From assembly GCF_024362695.1 (NCBI RefSeq), contig NC_065407.1, forward strand, positions 7,316,001 to 7,380,000: a stretch of DNA of 64,000 nucleotides. The letters run 5' to 3'. Numbering within the stretch: position 1 is the stretch's first letter; each line of letters begins with the position of its first letter. The stretch comes from Pectinophora gossypiella (lineage: Eukaryota > Arthropoda > Insecta > Lepidoptera > Gelechiidae). The notes below the pieces were generated by a model. That model worked only from the letters and a program-made list of their open reading frames with translations, had not been told where the DNA came from and did not search any database. Shown in pieces: positions 54,484-64,000 of this stretch. Position numbers and translations under genes: made by a program.

Positions 54484-55664
54484 ACAAGACTCCCCTCAAT
54501 CAACCGGAGAATATAATATATACTATCTCAAGCTCTTATGATTCTAGATTTTTTTTATCTCTCCTCTAACCACCTCGTGACGACATCGAGATGAAGATGA
54601 ACAAAGCACACATCGCACAAATTATACATTAAGTTATAATTCTTCTTTTCGCTTATATCAATTTTACTTATTTACCGAAACAATACATCGGGGTACACTC
54701 GTAAATTGTTAGATAATTCTCGACTCACGCACAATACGAATAGAGATAAAACTAAATTATGTTACAACTAGTTCTTGCACGTGGGTTTTGTACCGATTTA
54801 TGTTACAAACTAAACTACGCTTCCACGTGAGCCAATGACCGATAAAAATGATCTTTATTGATAAGCTACAAGATTTAATTAAGCTTACAGATTCTGAGTA
54901 GGTACTTATTTGTATAGAAGTAGATGTATCTCTGTTTTAAAAAGCAACAGTTATCTACCAGTATGAAACATACAGACAGATGAAATAAATATTTAAAATA
55001 TTCTCATGATTAGTGTGAATTTGGTTGAAATGAAAATACTCATGATGCACGGTAATAATTAACACGTTTGTAGGTAAATATATTGTAAATAATAAGCTTC
55101 TCTCAACAAATTAAAAGGATATATAAAATTACAACAGGTAAGAAATTACGGTACAATTAACTAATAATATAACATGATCATGTAGCCCAGAAAACTATTT
55201 CACAGACAGACACTTTCTAAATAAAATATTAGTATAACGTATGTTTTTGTTACGTCAAAACAATACGAGGGGAAAATATTCGCCGAGGACAAAGCATTTG
55301 CAAGTTCGCGCTAGATAAAGATATCTTGGTGGCCCCGTTTTTGTGGACTACAAGCGAACCGCACGTACAGTCAGGGCCGCAGCTAAAGGTATTATCCTAT
55401 ACAATATTCAAAAATATTTTTCATCAGATATTAGTTGCACAACTGGAACTTTTTTTTAACTTAACGTAGGTATTGATGTTGGTCTGAATGGCATTCGCTT
55501 GGCTGGTTGCGCTTCATGTAGCAGGTTGCAACTCAGCGCTCATATAGGTAGTTTATGTTATATGGATAGGCAATATATTATATTTATATAATTGATGAAA
55601 TATTTGTGTAAAATTGGTATGACCGATTTGCGCCTGTTGGTCATAGCTTTGCTACTATCTGGGC
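54484..55664. other. Unassigned AT-rich sequence
   Basis: After a few more bases of LINE 3' end (to about 54510) no gene or repeat was recognised. Confidence 0.4.
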
Positions 55665-55669
55665 ACACT

Positions 55670-55920
55670 CAGACCTGCGGGGTAAAAAGCCACTTATAAG
55701 CAGTTAATTAATCTAAAAAGCAATATTGCGAATTGACCTTTACACATAAAAGTAAGTGCGCAATGTCAAGAAATATCTAATAGCAATAATTATTCCTTTT
55801 TTAGATGAATTGCCTTCTTACCTTAATTTCTAGTTATCTTAATTTTTTATAATGCGTGAAAGCTTTCAGAGCTGACAACCTACAAAAAGCCACGTCAAAA
55901 AAGCTACTAAATCCTAGATA
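55670..55920. repeat. Short inverted-repeat element, CCACATC family, copy 4
   Basis: AAAAAGCCACTTATAAGC at the left, CATAAAAGTAAGTGCGCAAT inside, AGATGAATTGCCTTC and AAAGCCACGTC at the right. The most complete copy, in opposite orientation to 24-170. Confidence 0.55.
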
Positions 55921-56529
55921 CGGCCCTGCACACAGTTTTTGGGCTCATGCAATTCTGTGTGATTGGTACCATAAAGCAATGTGAAAGTTTTTTGCTTTTT
56001 CATCTCTCGTGAGTAAAAATTTTAGCTTGAATTTAGATTTGTTCTTTGCATGATAGGAGAACTAAGAATCACAACACATACATAGCCCACAAGGATAATT
56101 TCTACTAGAGCCAAAAATAACTATAAGTTGTATGTAACCCTTGGTATTGTAGTCCTATTATAGCTACAGGTTTCCAGCTCTCTGCTCATTGTACATGGTC
56201 CATCATATTGGACAAAACATATCCTAAGGACCCTTTCTCACTATTATACCACGCTGGCGCAACCGTGGTTGACGGTGGTTCACGCCACCGACAAAATACA
56301 GTTGTATAAATGCTACCTCAACTCTATCTAACTTGCTATCACATAAGTACTAAACGAAATTAATTATACACAATTGGGCGTACTTATCAGTAACCATTAT
56401 CCAGTTAGATGCTATTTTTTTGGTTCAGCTCATAGATTAAAGAAATATACAATAATAGATAGTGTTTAGTCAATTTTGTATTAAAACTGTTTTCGATACA
56501 TGTTTGGCAACTGTAACGTCAACAAAATT
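55921..56529. other. Unassigned sequence
   Basis: No gene or repeat recognised. Confidence 0.4.
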
Positions 56530-56693
56530 GGACAAAAGTCGATTAATTCTTTTAAATATAATCCTCTCAGCAAAACCCTCGCGCCATTTTTCTTAAATTT
56601 TGCATCGGGTGAAAGCACTCAGCGCTCCCCCCTTTTCCGACCAAGTAGTTCGTGCTATAATGCAGCATATCTACAATAACTCACAAAAAAAAA
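56530..56693 (+). mobile_element. Jockey-like LINE 3' UTR with poly-A
   Basis: AGTCGATTAATTCTTTTAAA, GCATCGGGTGAAAGCACTCA, GCGCTCCCC and an A-run at 56683-56692. Internal deletions relative to 26183-26355. Confidence 0.6.
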
Positions 56694-57203
56694 ACTGTAG
56701 TGTGGTATATAAAACATTTTTAGGAGACTTCTCAATGCCAATTTTTGTTTCTTTCGTAGTACAATCATTAATACCCTAAAATCGTCCCGTGTGTATCCGG
56801 GAGGGTTCTCCAAGTGTCTACCCAGCTCATCCTTGATAGTGAGCGGTCCCTTGATATATCACTTAAACCGTAACGTTTCTGTCACATAAGGGTAAACTCG
56901 TAAATTGTAGACTCAAGGGACTGCCCAAATTGTTTTTCTAGATTCTCTTGGTACCTGATGTATCTGTCTAAAGCTAGGTCATAAAGATTGCAGATCAATT
57001 TGACACACGAATTTAATGTTTCAAGTAATCATTGTCATGAAATAATATGTTAGGCATTTTTTTAAGCTAATTATTTAAAGTCCGTGTTTAAGCATCAAAT
57101 GTGCCAGTATATAATAATCTTCTGGGATTACGTGACTTGTGTCACGGCCCAACCAAATTAAAAATCGACTTTGACTCAGTTTCCCGAAGTCACATAAAAA
57201 TAC
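56694..57203. other. Unassigned sequence
   Basis: No gene recognised up to the BEL insertion site. Confidence 0.4.
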
Positions 57204-57208
57204 CTACC

Positions 57209-57547
57209 TGTTGGATAACTGAGATTAGTGATAATTTTGAATCTGAAAAGTAGACTTGCCCATACAAAACACCGACCAAAGGAAAGGTACTTACAGGATT
57301 GTTGAATTTGGTTTCTTCTGACCCCGGGGTGCTCTGGAGACTGCTAGTGCACTTTCAGATTAAGTTTTAAACAGCACAACTTGAATTAATACACTTTTAT
57401 GTTATTTTAGAAATTTCTAGTATAGAAACGCGCGACGGCGGTAGTCGAGTCCACTTTATTTTTCTTTTTTCCTGGCTTGGGGTGGCGGGAGTTTTTGGCG
57501 CGAACCAAAGGAGTTTTTGGAAGGGATTCATGGTCGGTGTCCTAACA
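57209..57547 (-). repeat. BEL/Pao 3' LTR
   Basis: On plus it starts TGTTGGATAACTGAG and ends GGTGTCCTAACA. On minus it carries an AATAAA-like signal at about 57450-57465. Confidence 0.97.
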
Positions 57548-57562
57548 TTTACCCCCCACCGA
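57548..57562 (-). promoter_or_regulatory. Polypurine tract
   Basis: On minus, GGTGGGGGGTAAA abuts the 3' LTR. Confidence 0.75.
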
Positions 57563-57754
57563 AATCAACAGTGATTTCAAAATAGGTAATAACATCACAA
57601 GAGTAGAATTATTAAATATACTACTTATAATGTACTTTATTGTTGACAAAGAAAACTAAGTTATATATTTTTTATAATAAGATAAGCTAATGGACTGTAT
57701 AATAAATAATTAAGTGTATGAATGATATTATTATGATAGAAATAAATAACAAAG

Positions 57755-60700
57755 TTATTGGTCCTGCTCTTTTGGGAGAGGACTCAATTTGGAAACAGGC
57801 CGTTGTAACCGTGAATTTTGTGTACGTAATGTAACAACGCGAACTCTACCATCACGTCCAGGGTGAATCTGTTCTACACGACCCAAACTCCATTGTTGAC
57901 ACGGTACGTTATCGTTATGAATTAAGACCAAATCGTTTACGTTTAAGTTAGGTGTATCAACAAACCACTTCTGCCTTTGTTGCAATGTGTGCAAGTATTC
58001 CGACTTCCACCGGCGCCAGAAGTGCAGAGCGGCCTGCGTAATGCATTGCCATCGTGTTAAACGATTCAACGGTATATCTGAAAGATCGTAATTGGGAGCC
58101 GATACCAATTGACGACCGACTAAAAAGTGTCCTGGCGTAAGGACGTCGAATTCACTCGGGTCATTAGACAAACTACACAAAGGGCGCGAATTTAAAATCG
58201 CTTCTATGTTAGCAAAAAGAGTACCCAACTCTTCGAAAGATAAAGCACGAGTACCTACTACGCGCTTCAAGTGGTACTTTGCCGATTTTATTCCGGCTTC
58301 AAAAATGCCCCCAAAATGACTACCTGTCGGGGGGTTATATTTCCATGTCACGTTTCTGACTGTAAAACCGTCAATAAGCTGCCGTTGACTTGCATTATAA
58401 AATTGAACGACTTCGTTTAAGTGTTTACCGGCCGCGACAAAGTTTTTACCGTTATCCGAATACATGGTATGTGGAAGACCACGCCTAGCCGTAAACCGAT
58501 CGAATGAAGCTAGGAAGCATTCAGTAGTCAACGCCGAAAGGACCTCAAGGTGAACCGCACGAGTCGAATAACAAACAAATAGACATAAGTAAGACTTTGA
58601 GATTCTAGCATTGCGTCTATTTGTTTCTTTTGTATAAAATGGACCTCCAATATCGACACCGACCGTGTGAAACGGGTAAACGTCCTGTAAGCGGCACTTA
58701 GGCAAAGAGCCCATTTTAGGTTGATTTACAGTGGGCCTATTTCTGAAACATGTAACGCATTTGGAAAGGCGAGACCGTATAACACAGCGAGCGGCTATAA
58801 TCCAATATTTTTGAACTAATATGTTTTGTAAAGTCCTAGGTCCGACATGTAAATAAACTTTATGATAATAATCAATTAAAATGTTCGTAAAATGACATTT
58901 TTTCGGTAAAATTAAAGGGTGACGTTGAGTAAATGGTAAGTTTGCGTGTGAAAGCCTACCCCCCACCATGAGAAGACCACGGTTATCAATGAACGGGTCG
59001 AGTTTACGTAGGCTTTGAGAGCATCGATTACCTCGTTTTAATGACTCAATGTCATCACCAAAATGTTCGGATTGAACTATTTGAATAAGTTTATCGTGAG
59101 CTTTATTTAACTCTGCGGTGAGCAATGCGCCCCTGATTCTATCAGGCCGAGAAACCCTGGAATTGTGTAAGAATCTGAAACACCAGGCGACTATGCGCTG
59201 CAGTTTGTTAAAATTCGAATATTTATTTATTATATTATCAAAGTTATTTTTTAGAGAGACACCTTCAGTGAGTAATGACGTACTTTCCTTTACAGGTTTT
59301 AGTTCCAGGGGTTCTCCTTTGAACTCAGTTAGAGACCTCACTGGCCACATATGTTGTGGATCGTACAACCACTGTGGGCCGCGGAACCACTGATCAGCGA
59401 TGTGCAGCAACTGGGCCGGCGTGGCGCCGCGCGAACATACATCGGCAGGATTGTCAGTGCCGTTGACGTGATACCATTGAACACCGGCTGAACATTCAGT
59501 AATCTTAGCCACACGATTCGCAACAAAAGTTTTTAATTTGAATGCAGGTGTATTGATCCACGTCAACGCCACTGAGCTGTCGGTGAAAGCCAGTACTTCG
59601 CTGATCAGTACTTCCTTGGCTAATATCGATACGACATATTGTAGGGTTTTCGATAACAAATGAGCGGCCATTAATTCAAGACGCGGAATCGATACTGTTT
59701 TTAAGGGCGCAACCTTAGATTTTGATAACAGTAGGCTAACCTTGACATTGCCATGCCCGTCCTGACTGCGAATATACACGACGGCAGCGAAACCATTCGT
59801 CGACGCGTCACAAAAACCCACAATTTGAGCTGTAATGTGATTTTTCACAAAAACATGTCGGTCATGTTTTAGTTTCGATAATAAAGGTATTTGAGATGAA
59901 AACAAACGCCATTCATTGAGAAGCGCATTAGGCAGCGCGTCATCCCAACCTAAATTGGCGCACCATAACTTTTGCATAAAAGTTTTAGCGAGAAAAGTAC
60001 AAGGCGCAACGAACCCCAAAGGGTCAAATAACTTAGCTATTTCCGACAACACGGAGCGCTTCGTCACGTTACTTTCCATCTGTGTGGTACGGAAGGAGAA
60101 AGCGTCTTCTTCAGGTAGCCAGTGCAGGCCGAGAATCTTGATAGCCATAGTTTTGCCGTCATCGAACTGAACAGGTGGTTCGAGTTGATCACTAGGCAAT
60201 TTATTTAAAACTTGAGCACTATTACTCGACCACTTGCGCAATTCGAAACCGCCAAGCTTTAGCAATTCTACCAACTGATGTTGAAGTGTCAGCGCGTCGT
60301 CTACACTATCCACTGACCAAAGCAAGTCATCAACGTAAAAACCTTCACGCAGAGCACGGGCGGCATCAGGGAAACGATCGCCTTCATCCGCGGCTAACTG
60401 CTGTAACGTGCGAATGGCTAAAAACGGGCTGCTGACTACCCCGTAAGTGACTGTGCACAACTCGTACATCTTTATAGGCTCGTTGGGCGAATCTCGCCAC
60501 AATATGTGTTGAAATTGACGTTGTGATTTGTCAATTAATATATTACGATACATTTTTGATATGTCACCGCATAAACAAACGTTACGTAAACGGAAACGTA
60601 TTAATAATTCCACAAGATCAGCTTGCAGTTTGGGCCCCGTATATAAAACGGAATTTAAAGATTGATTATTTGTAGTTTGACACGAAGCATCGAAAACTAC

Positions 60701-63019
60701 GCGAAGTTTTGTCGTACTACTATCAGGCTTATGAACGCAGTGGTGGGGAATGACGTACGCCGATTCCACTTCCGATACGTCACCGACACAGACCATGTGA
60801 CCGAGCGACGCGTAGTCGTCCATGAACGTTTTATATTCGCCCCTTAGATCGGGTAAACGAGATAATTTGCGTTCCAAATTTTGATATCGTTTTAATGCAA
60901 TTTGTTTAGAATCGCCCAGTTTCGCGTCAGGTTTGAATGGGTAGCTCACAATGTATCGACCGGTATTATCACGCTTATGGTCACTGACAAACATCTGTTC
61001 AGCGATGACGTCATCTGGATTTTTAGGTACGTCACAGGATAAACTTTCGGTTTCCCAGAAAGATTTAATTAAATCGTCCACCTTAACTGTGCTACTAGTG
61101 AACATACAAGTCGACACACCGTCAGCACCGGTATTCACTGACAGCTGGCCTGTAATGACATACCCGAAAATGCTACTTAACGCGAGCGGTATCCCTTGAC
61201 GTGACGGATGATACTTGCCACCATCATAAATGAATGGAAACACGTCACTGGCAAGCAACATGTCAATGCGACTCGAGCGATAGAAAGTAGGGTCAGCCAA
61301 CACCAAATGTTTATATTCGTTGACTAAATCCTGTGACAAAGTGACAGATGGCATATCGCCAGATATTTTCGGAATGATCACAGCTTTTATATTAAAAACA
61401 GGGTCATTAGACATGGTCGGCTTTAAAGTGCAGGACACCATACCGTGATCGCGAACTACTGTTCCGCCTAGGCCCGACAATTGAGTGTTACACTTTTGAC
61501 GTGGAAGCCCTAATCGCTGTGCACAATCATTTGTGATAAAACTGGTTTGAGAACCACTGTCGATCACTACGCGCACGGGTTGATATTTGCCTGAAACATC
61601 CGTAACGTGTACAACCGCAGTACCCAGCATAACTGTCGACCCAGACGAGCATGACGATGCCAAGGAGACCCGATTCTGTTGATCGTTATTAAAGTCGTTA
61701 TCACAACTGTCATCAGAGCCCGTGCTTATCAAAGTTACATTGGAATCTAAATGCAACGTGTGATGATGTTTGTTTTTGCACACCGTACATGTTATCTTCG
61801 ATGGGCACTCATTAGATGTGTGACCTTGACGCAAACAATTTTCGCATAAACGCAAATCTTTTATTTTTACAATTCGCTGCTTAGGAGACAGCGCAATGTA
61901 TTCGTAACATTTATAAATCGAATGAAATGGCTTATTGCAATACAAACATGCCTTCTTAGAATTATCAGGGCCCGCATTGCTCGCCAAACAGGTTTTTGAA
62001 TTGACATTTTTTGTAATAGGTTTACTATTATTATTAGTTTTGTTTTGAACCGCATTTAGAATGGGTTTATTTGAAACGGGCTTTGAAACAGGAGGATTAG
62101 ACATTTCCAACATACGCGCCTGATTCGATACAAATTCGCTTAATGTTTTAAAAATAGGTATTTCCTTTATACCGATTTTTTGTTCAAATTCTCGTCTAGA
62201 AACCGGGTCCAGGTTACGTAAACCGATATAACAAAGAATAAATCCCGCTAAATCATCGATTTTTAATAATTCTAACGCTTGAACGCATTCTTGAAATGTC
62301 TCTAAAAAGGAATTCAATCCGCTAACAGATTCGTTCGGCAACGGTTTGAACGCAAACAATTTATCCAAATAGCGGGTAGCTATAGCACGCTTATTCTCAT
62401 ACCTGTCCGACAGGGATGACCAGACAATATTATAATTGTCACTCGATACTGGCAAACTTTTCACTATTTGAAGTGCTGGCCCGGTTACTACGGAAAGTAA
62501 ATAATGGAACTTCTCGACATTACCTATCGAATTATTTGTATGAATCAAACTCATAAATGTATCGCGAAATGTAATCCAATTCTCTAACCTTCCGTCAAAA
62601 TGAACAAGTTCAATTTTAGGTAAGCGAGGCTGAGAGCCGCCGCTTCGCTCATATTTGAATTCACCGCCACTTTTTGACGTATTCGAAACAGTTTCGTATT
62701 GATGAAAAATACGTTTAACTTCGTAATACAAGTCATCGAAAGCCTTTATTTCCTGGTCGTTAATTATATACGCCGGGTTACGCTTTAGTTCCAGCGCAGA
62801 AATATCATCAACAATTCGTTCGAATGATTCGCGAGAAGATTCGAGTTCACTGACCCGCACCAACAATTTGTTAACTAACGTGGAATCACTTTCGACAATT
62901 TTAGATAAATCGTACATCTGTTGAACACGCCTAAAATAACGTTCTTTTCTATTTATTAACGTATTTATTTTGATATCAAGATCGGTCAAAAATGGAGTTG
63001 TAGGTGTTTCTTTCGCCAT
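57755..63019 (-). CDS. BEL/Pao gag-pol polyprotein, intact
   Basis: 1754 codons from the ATG at 63019 with no interruptions. Domains by residue: gag with a coiled N-terminus (about 1-310), zinc knuckles CLYCNKPFHSIYKC and CENCLRQGHTSNEC (about 360-400), aspartic protease VIDSGSQT (about 488), reverse transcriptase with FYVDD (about 900), RNase H FCDASTNG (about 1073), integrase zinc region ending CVTC (about 1395-1430), catalytic Asp in VDIGGPF (about 1456), SDNGKN (about 1522) and Glu in FEAGIK (about 1576), then the BEL-type C-terminal domain (ALHFWRRW to QRQKW, about 1660-1680). It would form particles, copy RNA to DNA and integrate it. The order protease, RT, RNase H, integrase and the C-terminal domain are diagnostic of BEL/Pao. 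No envelope frame. Confidence 0.96.
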   Translation of the reverse strand: MAKETPTTPFLTDLDIKINTLINRKERYFRRVQQMYDLSKIVESDSTLVNKLLVRVSELESSRESFERIVDDISALELKRNPAYIINDQEIKAFDDLYYEVKRIFHQYETVSNTSKSGGEFKYERSGGSQPRLPKIELVHFDGRLENWITFRDTFMSLIHTNNSIGNVEKFHYLLSVVTGPALQIVKSLPVSSDNYNIVWSSLSDRYENKRAIATRYLDKLFAFKPLPNESVSGLNSFLETFQECVQALELLKIDDLAGFILCYIGLRNLDPVSRREFEQKIGIKEIPIFKTLSEFVSNQARMLEMSNPPVSKPVSNKPILNAVQNKTNNNSKPITKNVNSKTCLASNAGPDNSKKACLYCNKPFHSIYKCYEYIALSPKQRIVKIKDLRLCENCLRQGHTSNECPSKITCTVCKNKHHHTLHLDSNVTLISTGSDDSCDNDFNNDQQNRVSLASSCSSGSTVMLGTAVVHVTDVSGKYQPVRVVIDSGSQTSFITNDCAQRLGLPRQKCNTQLSGLGGTVVRDHGMVSCTLKPTMSNDPVFNIKAVIIPKISGDMPSVTLSQDLVNEYKHLVLADPTFYRSSRIDMLLASDVFPFIYDGGKYHPSRQGIPLALSSIFGYVITGQLSVNTGADGVSTCMFTSSTVKVDDLIKSFWETESLSCDVPKNPDDVIAEQMFVSDHKRDNTGRYIVSYPFKPDAKLGDSKQIALKRYQNLERKLSRLPDLRGEYKTFMDDYASLGHMVCVGDVSEVESAYVIPHHCVHKPDSSTTKLRVVFDASCQTTNNQSLNSVLYTGPKLQADLVELLIRFRLRNVCLCGDISKMYRNILIDKSQRQFQHILWRDSPNEPIKMYELCTVTYGVVSSPFLAIRTLQQLAADEGDRFPDAARALREGFYVDDLLWSVDSVDDALTLQHQLVELLKLGGFELRKWSSNSAQVLNKLPSDQLEPPVQFDDGKTMAIKILGLHWLPEEDAFSFRTTQMESNVTKRSVLSEIAKLFDPLGFVAPCTFLAKTFMQKLWCANLGWDDALPNALLNEWRLFSSQIPLLSKLKHDRHVFVKNHITAQIVGFCDASTNGFAAVVYIRSQDGHGNVKVSLLLSKSKVAPLKTVSIPRLELMAAHLLSKTLQYVVSILAKEVLISEVLAFTDSSVALTWINTPAFKLKTFVANRVAKITECSAGVQWYHVNGTDNPADVCSRGATPAQLLHIADQWFRGPQWLYDPQHMWPVRSLTEFKGEPLELKPVKESTSLLTEGVSLKNNFDNIINKYSNFNKLQRIVAWCFRFLHNSRVSRPDRIRGALLTAELNKAHDKLIQIVQSEHFGDDIESLKRGNRCSQSLRKLDPFIDNRGLLMVGGRLSHANLPFTQRHPLILPKKCHFTNILIDYYHKVYLHVGPRTLQNILVQKYWIIAARCVIRSRLSKCVTCFRNRPTVNQPKMGSLPKCRLQDVYPFHTVGVDIGGPFYTKETNRRNARISKSYLCLFVCYSTRAVHLEVLSALTTECFLASFDRFTARRGLPHTMYSDNGKNFVAAGKHLNEVVQFYNASQRQLIDGFTVRNVTWKYNPPTGSHFGGIFEAGIKSAKYHLKRVVGTRALSFEELGTLFANIEAILNSRPLCSLSNDPSEFDVLTPGHFLVGRQLVSAPNYDLSDIPLNRLTRWQCITQAALHFWRRWKSEYLHTLQQRQKWFVDTPNLNVNDLVLIHNDNVPCQQWSLGRVEQIHPGRDGRVRVVTLRTQNSRLQRPVSKLSPLPKEQDQ

Positions 63020-63298
63020 TTTGAACTGAAGAAAAATGTACTAGAAACTTCGAGAACAACGCGTCCCTACAACTGCCTGTTTATGTAAAACCGAACAAAA
63101 AGTAATTTACACTGTAGAAATAGATTCTAAGTATTTGACTACGTATAAAAAATATATTAAATATGATATTACACTGTGACAAATAGAACTATTGAACAAA
63201 TACTTGCACAATGAAATGTGATGTTGTAACTTTAATATTTTGAATAAAATAACATAAATTATATATGAAATAGTCTGTTAATACCTATTTTGATATAC

Positions 63299-63319
63299 TG
63301 AATCCGGCTCGAAGGACCA
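63299..63319 (-). promoter_or_regulatory. Primer binding site for tRNA-Tyr
   Basis: On plus, AATCCGGCTCGAAGGACCA equals the 3' end of insect tRNA-Tyr as I recall it, including CCA. It sits four bases from the 5' LTR. Confidence 0.75.
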
Positions 63320-63323
63320 TAAA

Positions 63324-63662
63324 TGTTGGATAACTGAGATTAGTGATAATTTTGAATCTGAAAAGTAGACTTGCCCATACAAAACACCGACCAAAGGAAA
63401 GGTACTTACAGGATTGTTGAATTTGGTTTCTTCTGACCCCGGGGTGCTCTGGAGACTGCTAGTGCACTTTCAGATTAAGTTTTAAACAGCACAACTTGAA
63501 TTAATACACTTTTATGTTATTTTAGAAATTTCTAGTATAGAAACGCGCGACGGCGGTAGTCGAGTCCACTTTATTTTTCTTTTTTCCTGGCTTGGGGTGG
63601 CGGGAGTTTTTGGCGCGAACCAAAGGAGTTTTTGGAAGGGATTCATGGTCGGTGTCCTAACA
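63324..63662 (-). repeat. BEL/Pao 5' LTR
   Basis: 339 bp, no difference from the 3' LTR found by eye. Confidence 0.97.
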
Positions 63663-63667
63663 CTACC

Positions 63668-64000
63668 TATACCTTTTTGTAATTATTTCTTTTTATTTTG
63701 GTGCAATAAAGTGTATTTGTATTGTAATACCTATTTGTGTACGGGATCCAAAAATGATACCAAAACTTATGTATAATTAAGCGCACATCACACTACAATA
63801 ATCAATTACACCAATCACCCCAATATCAATTAATTTATTGGAAACTGTGCAATAAAAGTGCAGATTCGAATTCAAAATGCAGTCATCAATAAAAAATACT
63901 CTATGAACATTAAGGAAAAAACCACATATTTTGTCTTCACTACCTCATAGATAATAAAAAATACAGTGAAGGCCAGTTCATAGCTCTATCATTTCGCCGG
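63668..64000. other. Unassigned sequence
   Basis: GGTGCAATAAAGTGTATTTG at about 63700 looks like a LINE 3' end. Nothing else recognised. Confidence 0.4.

Larger units (their letters stand above)
57209..63662 (-). mobile_element. Complete BEL/Pao LTR retrotransposon
   Basis: 6454 bp with 339-bp LTRs at both ends that show no difference by eye, CTACC target duplications (57204-57208 and 63663-63667), a primer site next to the 5' LTR, a purine tract next to the 3' LTR and a single intact gag-pol. All features agree on the minus strand. Recent and potentially autonomous. Distinct from the old BEL copy at 25-31 kb in LTR and protein sequence. Confidence 0.97.

Noticed and set aside
57209..63662. 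Endogenous retrovirus with envelope
   Set aside because: No third frame downstream of pol; only about 200 bases separate the stop codon from the 3' LTR.
1..64000. CRISPR array, bacterial operon or prophage
   Set aside because: No regularly spaced repeats with unique spacers and no prokaryotic gene layout; the content is eukaryotic transposable elements.

Overview
The window reads as a gene-poor stretch of a moth or butterfly (Lepidoptera) genome, AT-rich and built largely from layered transposable elements. The assignment rests on the mix of families: BEL/Pao and Ty3/gypsy retroelements with insect-type enzymes, RTE-type LINEs whose 3' ends are short (GATGAT)n tails, CR1-like LINEs with (TTTGAA)n tails, a jockey-like LINE with a poly-A tail, tRNA-headed and 5S-rRNA-headed SINEs, and many short inverted-repeat elements. 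I found no convincing host protein gene, no functional tRNA or rRNA gene, no CRISPR array and nothing bacterial. One 83-codon open frame near 17.5 kb is unexplained.

Three large retroelements dominate. (1) 57209-63662 (minus) is a complete BEL/Pao element: 339-bp LTRs that look identical, a 5-bp target duplication, a tRNA-Tyr-like primer site and an unbroken 1754-codon gag-pol. (2) 41272-45796 (plus) is a complete Ty3/gypsy element: 130-bp LTRs that look identical, a 5-bp target duplication and an intact 1392-codon gag-pol. Both look very recent. (3) About 25.1-31.8 kb (minus) is an older BEL/Pao element. Its integrase is split by a 665-bp 5'-truncated jockey-like LINE with a 13-bp target duplication, and its gag start is cut off by a one-base frameshift. 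A candidate 3' LTR edge is visible but no matching 5' LTR.

Region by region: 0-19 kb holds only fragments (LINE 3' ends, SINEs, hairpin elements) in unassigned AT-rich DNA. 19.9-21.2 kb is a broken RTE-type LINE. 21.3-24.2 kb holds a CR1-like 3' end, SINE pieces and a 5S-derived SINE. 24.8-31.8 kb is the nested BEL/jockey block. 35.0-37.0 kb is a tRNA-headed SINE split by a CR1-like LINE with a 15-bp duplication. 37.3-38.35 kb is a second truncated LINE reverse transcriptase. 38-41 kb and 45.8-57.2 kb are short-element debris, and the young BEL element closes the window.

The parts connect as donors and users. The RTE-type LINEs share tails with a retroposon lacking visible coding and probably mobilise it and the 5S-derived SINE. 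The short inverted-repeat elements carry no transposase here and depend on enzymes encoded elsewhere. No host pathway or operon-like organisation is visible. All calls come from reading the sequence and family knowledge; no search was run.
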